From: Ilyomonas sp963790435
GTDB taxonomy: Bacteria; Bacteroidota; Bacteroidia; Chitinophagales; Chitinophagaceae
Reading direction: 5' to 3'
Assembly: GCA_963790435.1 (NCBI GenBank)
Contig: CAWBOI010000002.1
Span: 310,001 to 374,000, forward strand
DNA length: 64,000 nucleotides
Part shown: one piece after another, positions 62,137 through 64,000 of the stretch
Position numbering within the stretch: the stretch's first letter is position 1
Layout: every line of letters begins with the position of its first letter
The notes under the pieces: model-generated
Seen by the model: the letters and a program-made list of their open reading frames with translations, nothing else
What the model was told of the DNA's origin: nothing
Databases searched by the model: none
Made by a program: the position numbers and the translations under genes

Positions 62137-63186
62137 TCAGCTTTTTTTGCTTCTGTCTCTTAATTCATCAATGCTGCCAATGCAAATTTCTTCGTTGCTA
62201 TCTTCGGTACGCCAAACCGGCAAAGGGGTTCCCCAGTAGCGGCTGCGGCTTAGGTTCCAGTCCACCATGTTCTCCAGCCAGTTGCCAAACCTGCCTTCGC
62301 CGGTGCTCTTGGGTTTCCAGTTGATGGTTTTATTCAATTCCACCATGCGCTCTTTGCAAGCGGTGGTTTTGATGAACCAGGCATCCAGCGGATAATATAA
62401 AACAGGTTTATCGGTGCGCCAGCAATGCGGGTAGGTGTGCTCGTATTTTTCAACTTTAAAAGCGCGGTTTTCTTTTTTTAGTTTTACGCAGATGTCAACG
62501 TTTACATCTACATAGTTCGGATCGCTCGTGTAATCTTTTACATAGCGGTTGCTGAATTCACCCAGGCCATCCACAAACTTTCCCTGCCGGTCAACCATGG
62601 TTAAGATGCCAATGTCATATTTTTTACCTACGCGAAAGTCATCAGCACCAAAGGCAGGTGCGGTGTGCACAATGCCGGTTCCATCTTCGGTGGTAACAAA
62701 ATCGCCGAGAAGGATGCGGAAGGGATCGCCACCGCTCTTTTCCGGCGCATTGGCTTCGTAAGGAAGAAGTTGCTCGTAGCGGCATTCTTCTATTTCCAAA
62801 CCAGTGAAGCTGGCAAGAATCTGCCAGGGCAACACTTTGGTTTTATCATTATAATTTTCAAAATCTTCATTTTCGCCTTCCGGCTTGAAATATTTGTCCA
62901 GCAAGGCTTTGGCAAGAACCACATTAATAGGTAGATGCGTGTAAGGATTAAAGGTTTTTACCAAAACATATTCAATGTTACTGCCAACCGTTAAGCCGAG
63001 ATTGGAAGGCAAGGTCCATGGCGTGGTTGTCCAGGCTAAAAAATAGATGTCAGTTGACGATTGACCGTTGACAGCTTGAAACAAAAACTCCGATTTTTCA
63101 TTTTTGATTGCCTTAAACATGGCAACGCAACTCGTATCTTTCACATCGCGATAGCAGCCGGGCTGGTTCAGTTCGTGCGAACTCAA
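62137..63186 (-). CDS. ileS: Isoleucyl-tRNA synthetase, middle segment
   Basis: Contains the editing-domain motif AWTTTPWTLPSNLGL, GTGIVHTAPAFGADDF, the TDKPVLYYPLDAWFI region and NLSRSRYWGTPLPVW. The frame opens upstream of its Met to ~63216 (PYSPAAGTGLSSHELNQPG). It runs into a stop after RDRSKKS, where an extra base (near 62145) hides the continuing ETEAKKADESLGL. Confidence 0.9.
   Translation of the reverse strand: MSSHELNQPGCYRDVKDTSCVAMFKAIKNEKSEFLFQAVNGQSSTDIYFLAWTTTPWTLPSNLGLTVGSNIEYVLVKTFNPYTHLPINVVLAKALLDKYFKPEGENEDFENYNDKTKVLPWQILASFTGLEIEECRYEQLLPYEANAPEKSGGDPFRILLGDFVTTEDGTGIVHTAPAFGADDFRVGKKYDIGILTMVDRQGKFVDGLGEFSNRYVKDYTSDPNYVDVNVDICVKLKKENRAFKVEKYEHTYPHCWRTDKPVLYYPLDAWFIKTTACKERMVELNKTINWKPKSTGEGRFGNWLENMVDWNLSRSRYWGTPLPVWRTEDSNEEICIGSIDELRDRSKKS
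63049..63076. repeat. GTCAAC-type repeat inside ileS
   Basis: cagttgacgattgaccg plus ttgacagc resembles the common intergenic repeat gtcaacggtcaatcgtcaac; here it is translated in frame as AVNGQSST in the editing domain. Confidence 0.5.
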
Positions 63187-63757
63187 GCCTGTTCCGGCAG
63201 CAGGAGAATACGGCTGAATAGACTACACTTTCGTACAGCAATCCTTTTTTGTACAGTTCTTTCAGCAGCCACCAGAGCGATTCGATGTATTCATTGGTGA
63301 ACGTGATGTAAGGGTTATTCAAATCAACCCAATAACCCATTTTGGTGGTTAAATCGTCCCACTCTTTTTTATAACGCAGTACCGCTTCACGGCATTTTTG
63401 GTTGTATTCTTCAACCGATATTTTTTTGCCAATATCTTCTTTGGTAATGCCCAATTCTTTTTCAACGCCAAGTTCAACTGGCAAGCCATGCGTGTCCCAG
63501 CCGCCTTTGCGTTGTACCTGGAAGCCTTGCATGGTTTTATATCGGCACACTAAATCTTTCAATGTGCGTGAAATCACATGGTGAATGCCGGGCATACCAT
63601 TAGCAGAAGGCGGCCCTTCGTAAAACACAAACGGCTCTGCGCCTTCGCGAAGCGAAACACTTTTTTCAAAGGCATCTTCTTTTTTCCATTTTGCCAATAC
63701 TTCTGCCTCGATAGAAGGCAAATTCAACCCCGAAAATTCTTTATATTTTACAGCCAT
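63113..63757 (-). CDS. ileS: Isoleucyl-tRNA synthetase, N-terminal segment
   Basis: MAVKYKEFSGLNLPSIEAEVLAKWKKEDAFEKS, FVFYEGPPSANGMPGIHHVISRTLKDLVCRYKTMQGF (HIGH-type region), WDTHGLPVELGVEKELG and TNEYIESLWWLLKELYKKGLLYE. After YESVV an indel near 63218 throws off IQPYSPAAGTGLSS. The start follows a good TAACTTTG promoter box. Confidence 0.93.
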   Translation of the reverse strand: MAVKYKEFSGLNLPSIEAEVLAKWKKEDAFEKSVSLREGAEPFVFYEGPPSANGMPGIHHVISRTLKDLVCRYKTMQGFQVQRKGGWDTHGLPVELGVEKELGITKEDIGKKISVEEYNQKCREAVLRYKKEWDDLTTKMGYWVDLNNPYITFTNEYIESLWWLLKELYKKGLLYESVVYSAVFSCCRNRLEFARTEPARLLSRCERYELRCHV

Positions 63758-63782
63758 GCAGATGTGCGTTTATAAAAGGCTG

Positions 63783-63810
63783 CAAAGTTAGATAAAAACA
63801 AAAAGGCAAA
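63783..63810 (-). promoter_or_regulatory. Candidate ileS promoter
   Basis: Minus strand TTTG (63807..63810), 16 bases, TAACTTTG (63783..63790), about 26 bases before the ileS ATG. Close to the Bacteroidota -33/-7 pattern. Confidence 0.55.
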
Positions 63811-64000
63811 TAAGTCTTTGGAATGTTAAGGAGTGTTCATTTTAAAATAGATACTTTGTCATTCTATACTACCTGTCCCGATTCATTGCTGAAGCCGCCT
63901 GCAATCAAAAAAAGGTGCAAAACCAAACTGTAACATCTGCAGAACGACGCGATGCAGGAACAGGCAGATGAATATTTAAAATTGAACCGCATTACTTTTT

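Overview
The window looks like a chromosome segment of a Bacteroidota bacterium, probably Chitinophagaceae or a close relative. Reasons: AT-rich DNA, TAnnTTTG-type promoter boxes, Bacteroidota-style proteins (TraR/DksA-like, DUF4157, four-helix-bundle), and many short dispersed intergenic repeats of kinds common in that phylum. No rRNA, tRNA, CRISPR array or intact insertion sequence was found.

Layout. 0.6-7 kb: housekeeping genes on the minus strand (pabB, an acidic protein, purA, a Tat-exported TIM-barrel epimerase, etfB-etfA). 7-14.6 kb: plus-strand genes of planctomycete flavour (PSD1/DUF1549-DUF1553 cytochrome, DUF1501 protein, TIM-barrel epimerase, DUF2231-cytochrome-LRR protein), probably for periplasmic handling of an unknown, perhaps sugar-like, substrate. 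14.7-27.2 kb: thiolase, a ParE-type toxin-antitoxin pair, universal stress protein, TolC-HlyD efflux pair, di-haem peroxidase, rplU-rpmA, a tiny histone H1-like protein, PolX with a VapBC-like module beside its 3' end, and an old-yellow-enzyme reductase.

27.4-52.8 kb, minus strand: a complete-looking extracellular contractile injection system (eCIS, Afp/PVC/AlgoCIS-like). In transcription order: DUF4255/Afp16-like cap protein, unknown 383-residue protein, sheath, two tube proteins, DUF5908 mini-protein, LysM, VgrG-like spike, PAAR tip, gp25, two baseplate wedge proteins, a very large unknown protein (~1400 residues) where other systems have a fibre, tape measure, two DUF4157 proteins (likely cargo) and the AAA+ ATPase. 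There are no capsid, terminase or T6SS membrane genes.

53-64 kb: MmcQ/YjbR protein, korA, ribE, a family-2 glycosyltransferase, SDR plus AraC regulator, a lysine/alanine-rich TraR/DksA-like protein, and ileS.

Two general cautions. Several genes, including the essential ileS, are broken by single-base frameshifts, most simply explained by sequence errors. An 11-base motif, GCAAAAACAAA (and GCAAAACCAAA), recurs about thirty times on both strands, in genes and gaps, and sometimes forms terminator stems.
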